This document shows positions 4,565-6,648 of a stretch of 6,648 nucleotides of DNA, in pieces (the stretch's first letter is position 1; every line of letters begins with the position of its first letter). This stretch comes from Bacillota bacterium (GTDB lineage Bacteria; Bacillota; Bacilli; Paenibacillales; Paenibacillaceae): NCBI GenBank assembly GCA_023418755.1, contig JAEZZE010000046.1:1-6648 (forward strand). The letters run 5' to 3'. Below the pieces are notes generated by a model. It was not told where the DNA came from. It searched no databases and was given only the letters and a program-made list of their open reading frames with translations. The position numbers and the translations under genes are program-made.

Positions 4565-6648
4565 CTCCACAACAGGTCGTTATCCCCTTCGGTCAGTGTC
4601 CGTTCGGCGATCCGCCCGTCCGCGAGCCGCAACGACAACCGGGCCTCCATGCCCGAGGGAATCGTCGCCTTCACTCGTACCCCCCCGCCCTCGCGCTCCC
4701 AGCGCGCATAGACCGATCCGAACGGCGTCCAAACCTTCCCTTCGGCGAACGTCAGGCCTTCCGGCATATAGGGCCGGATAACCGTTATCGCGAATCCGGG
4801 CGCCTCCTTGCGGATGCCGACGATATATTCCTGCAGCAGCCTTGCCGGATAACCGTTCCAGGCGTGAGAGTGGCTTTCGATATCCTCCCAGCCTTCCCAC
4901 ATCGTCGGCGAGCCTTGGGCGATCATATGCCCCCAGCCGGGATACTCCGTGCGGTCGATCAGCGCGAACGCCTCGGCCTCCCGGCCGTTGTCGAACAACA
5001 TGCGCAGCAGCGGCAGCGACAGCACCGTCCGGCATTCCCAGCGCTGCTCCGCGACGGAGGCGATTGCCCGCTCCCGGTCTTCCGCCGGCACGAGCCCCGC
5101 CGCCAATGCGATCGCCGTTACGCCCTGATGGCGGGCGTCCGACTCCGAGCTGTCGCGGAACCGCTTGCGCTCCCGATCGTATAGCTGCTCGACGATCCGC
5201 TCGCCCAACCGGTCGGCATGCGCGGCATAGGTCTCGCCTTCCTTCGCGCGACCGAGCAACGCGGCCGCCCGGCTGACCGCCCGCAGCGCAAGGACCAGCT
5301 TGATCTGCTGCACCGTCAGAAACTGCCCTTTATGCTCGACCGAAGGGTAAGGCCAATCGCTGATATGCCAGCCTTTGTCCAACGGCACGAGCCCGGTGTC
5401 CGCATCCCGGATGCCCAAGAAGTAATCGACCATACGACGCGCCGTCTCGTAGCAATTCTTCAAAATACCGACGTCCCCGGAAGCTTCGTACGCCTTCCAC
5501 ATCAACGTCGCGTAATGCAGATCCCACTCCGGAATTTGAATATGGAAATCCGGATTCTCGTAATTGATCGGCGCAACGAACGGGAACGTGCCGTCCGGGA
5601 GCTGCGCGTCCGCAAAATCGGACAGCGTCTTCGCCACGACGTCGACCGCGTCGAAGTTGTACAGCAGCGTCTCCGCCTGCAGGTCCGTATCCGCGGTGTA
5701 CTGCGCCTGCTCCCGGTGCGGGCAGTCGACGGTCTGGCCTAGCGTATTGTTTTTCTGCGTGCGGATGCAGGCCGCATACAGCTTGTTCAGATGCTCCGAC
5801 GAGCACGAAAATTCGCCGACCTGCGCCATGCCGGTATACGCCCAGCATACGGTCACATCCCCTTCGGCGATCTCGCGCGGATAACCCGTCACTTCCACAT
5901 AGCGGAACGCCTTGAACGAGAAATCCGGCTGCCACGTCTCCAGTTCGTCTCCGCGCATCGTATATTCATCGTAGTAACGGTCGGAAACCTCGTTGGTAAC
6001 GTTGTGCTTCACCCGTCCGTTCTCATCCAAATCCTCCGAATAGCGCAGCCGAACGACCGCGCCCTCGATGCCTCGCAAAGCCAGCCTCGGCCAGCCCGAG
6101 ACGATCGCTCCCGCATCGAACGCCTGCGCGAACTCGGCTTCCCCGCCTTTGGGCCGCGGCAGCTTGACGCACTTGATCTCCTCGGCGATCGCTCCCTCGG
6201 GAATGATCTGCGCCTCCATCGGCCAGTCGTCGCGCCCGATGCGGGCCGGCTTCGCCTTAACGGCTGCGCCTTCCTTGCGCCAGCCCGCATAACGCCACTC
6301 CGGGTCCAGCTTGCGCGCATCGTAAGCTTCGATGGCCGACACTCTGCGGTTTTGCTGATACGGAGTTCCGACGGCATGGGGCATTTCTCTCAGAACCTGC
6401 CACGAGGCATCCGTCTTCACGACCGTCTCCGCCCCGTCCGCATAAACGAGCTCAAGCCGAAGCCTGAAGCCCGGCAGCCCGTCGTAATAGTTTTGGCCCC
6501 CGCCGCCCAAGTAATGGGCATCCGCCGTTAAGCAATTCGGGCCGGCCTCCAGCAGCTCCGTGACGTCGTAGACCAAATACGCTTTGCGCTTCTCCGGGTT
6601 CGTCGGAGCAGGGGACACGTACCCGCCAAGCTTCGCCCCGTTCAAGTA
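4558..6648 (-). CDS. Alpha-L-rhamnosidase, glycoside hydrolase family 78 (C-terminal 696 residues, start beyond right edge)
   Basis: This enzyme hydrolyses terminal non-reducing alpha-L-rhamnose by an inverting mechanism. Counting Y1 at 6648-6646, residues 1 to about 125 are the N-terminal carbohydrate-binding-like jelly roll (YLNGAKLG, YDVTELL, LRLELVYADG). About 145-275 is a second beta domain ending in FKAFRYVEVTGYP, about 276-612 is the (alpha/alpha)6 catalytic barrel, and about 613-696 is the C-terminal beta domain. The motif DCPHREQAQYTAD gives Asp308, Glu313 and Asp320, whose spacing of 5 and 12 equals Asp567/Glu572/Asp579 of Bacillus GL1 RhaB. Glu585 in TMWEGW fits Glu841 there. Glu313 is thus the expected general acid and Glu585 the general base. 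By that alignment some 200-260 residues are missing at the edge. The TTG at 6645-6643 reads as Leu2, not a start: it lies within the domain. Secretion cannot be judged. It ends before a hairpin and belongs to another transcript than the transporter. Confidence 0.93.
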   Translation of the reverse strand, partial: YLNGAKLGGYVSPAPTNPEKRKAYLVYDVTELLEAGPNCLTADAHYLGGGGQNYYDGLPGFRLRLELVYADGAETVVKTDASWQVLREMPHAVGTPYQQNRRVSAIEAYDARKLDPEWRYAGWRKEGAAVKAKPARIGRDDWPMEAQIIPEGAIAEEIKCVKLPRPKGGEAEFAQAFDAGAIVSGWPRLALRGIEGAVVRLRYSEDLDENGRVKHNVTNEVSDRYYDEYTMRGDELETWQPDFSFKAFRYVEVTGYPREIAEGDVTVCWAYTGMAQVGEFSCSSEHLNKLYAACIRTQKNNTLGQTVDCPHREQAQYTADTDLQAETLLYNFDAVDVVAKTLSDFADAQLPDGTFPFVAPINYENPDFHIQIPEWDLHYATLMWKAYEASGDVGILKNCYETARRMVDYFLGIRDADTGLVPLDKGWHISDWPYPSVEHKGQFLTVQQIKLVLALRAVSRAAALLGRAKEGETYAAHADRLGERIVEQLYDRERKRFRDSSESDARHQGVTAIALAAGLVPAEDRERAIASVAEQRWECRTVLSLPLLRMLFDNGREAEAFALIDRTEYPGWGHMIAQGSPTMWEGWEDIESHSHAWNGYPARLLQEYIVGIRKEAPGFAITVIRPYMPEGLTFAEGKVWTPFGSVYARWEREGGGVRVKATIPSGMEARLSLRLADGRIAERTLTEGDNDLLWSD

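Noticed and set aside
5791..6531. Plus-strand open frame of 246 codons opposite the rhamnosidase gene
   Set aside because: It lies wholly antisense to a well-supported GH78 coding sequence, has no family signature and appears as a shadow frame.
6643..6645. TTG at the right edge as the start of the rhamnosidase
   Set aside because: It falls inside the YLNG strand of the N-terminal GH78 domain, no Shine-Dalgarno can be seen, and known relatives extend some 200 residues further upstream.

Overview
The window looks like part of the chromosome of a GC-rich, spore-former-type Firmicute in the Paenibacillus/Cohnella range. The evidence is strong AGGAGG-type ribosome binding sites close to every start, a lipoprotein-anchored ABC binding protein, a GbsR/MarR-type regulator of the kind known from Bacillus, and GC-rich coding sequence broken by AT-rich promoter DNA. 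The genus is an inference. No RNA gene, CRISPR array or complete mobile element was seen.

Layout. Positions 3581 down to 1 hold a minus-strand operon. In transcription order it contains two inner-membrane permeases of the CUT1 sugar / glycerol-3-phosphate ABC class (UgpA-like, UgpE-like), a UgpB-like lipoprotein solute-binding protein, and a HAD-superfamily phosphatase-like gene that runs off the left edge. Gaps between genes are 51, 38 and 9 nt, each gene has its own Shine-Dalgarno, and no ATPase is encoded here. Positions 3582-3772 are an AT-rich divergent promoter region with two near-identical palindromes exactly 60 bp apart, a 10-bp-period direct repeat, and a perfect extended -10 for the plus-strand gene. 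Positions 3773-4369 (plus strand) encode a GbsR-type winged-helix regulator. Positions 4370-4557 are a convergent intergenic gap with a possible insertion-sequence end and a GC-rich hairpin made by an imperfect tandem repeat. Positions 4558-6648 (minus strand) hold the C-terminal ~696 residues of a GH78 alpha-L-rhamnosidase whose start lies beyond the right edge.

How it may work together. The regulator probably controls itself and the divergent transporter operon through the palindromes. The transporter would import a small oligosaccharide, glycoside or glycerophospho-compound, and the HAD protein may dephosphorylate an intermediate. The rhamnosidase removes terminal alpha-L-rhamnose from plant or microbial glycosides. 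It belongs to a different transcript, so a shared substrate with the transporter is only a guess.

The least ordinary feature is the pairing of a GbsR-type regulator (its characterised relatives respond to choline or glycine betaine) with a UgpABE-type transporter, together with the duplicated operator-like palindromes. Nothing here clearly amounts to an entirely new system.
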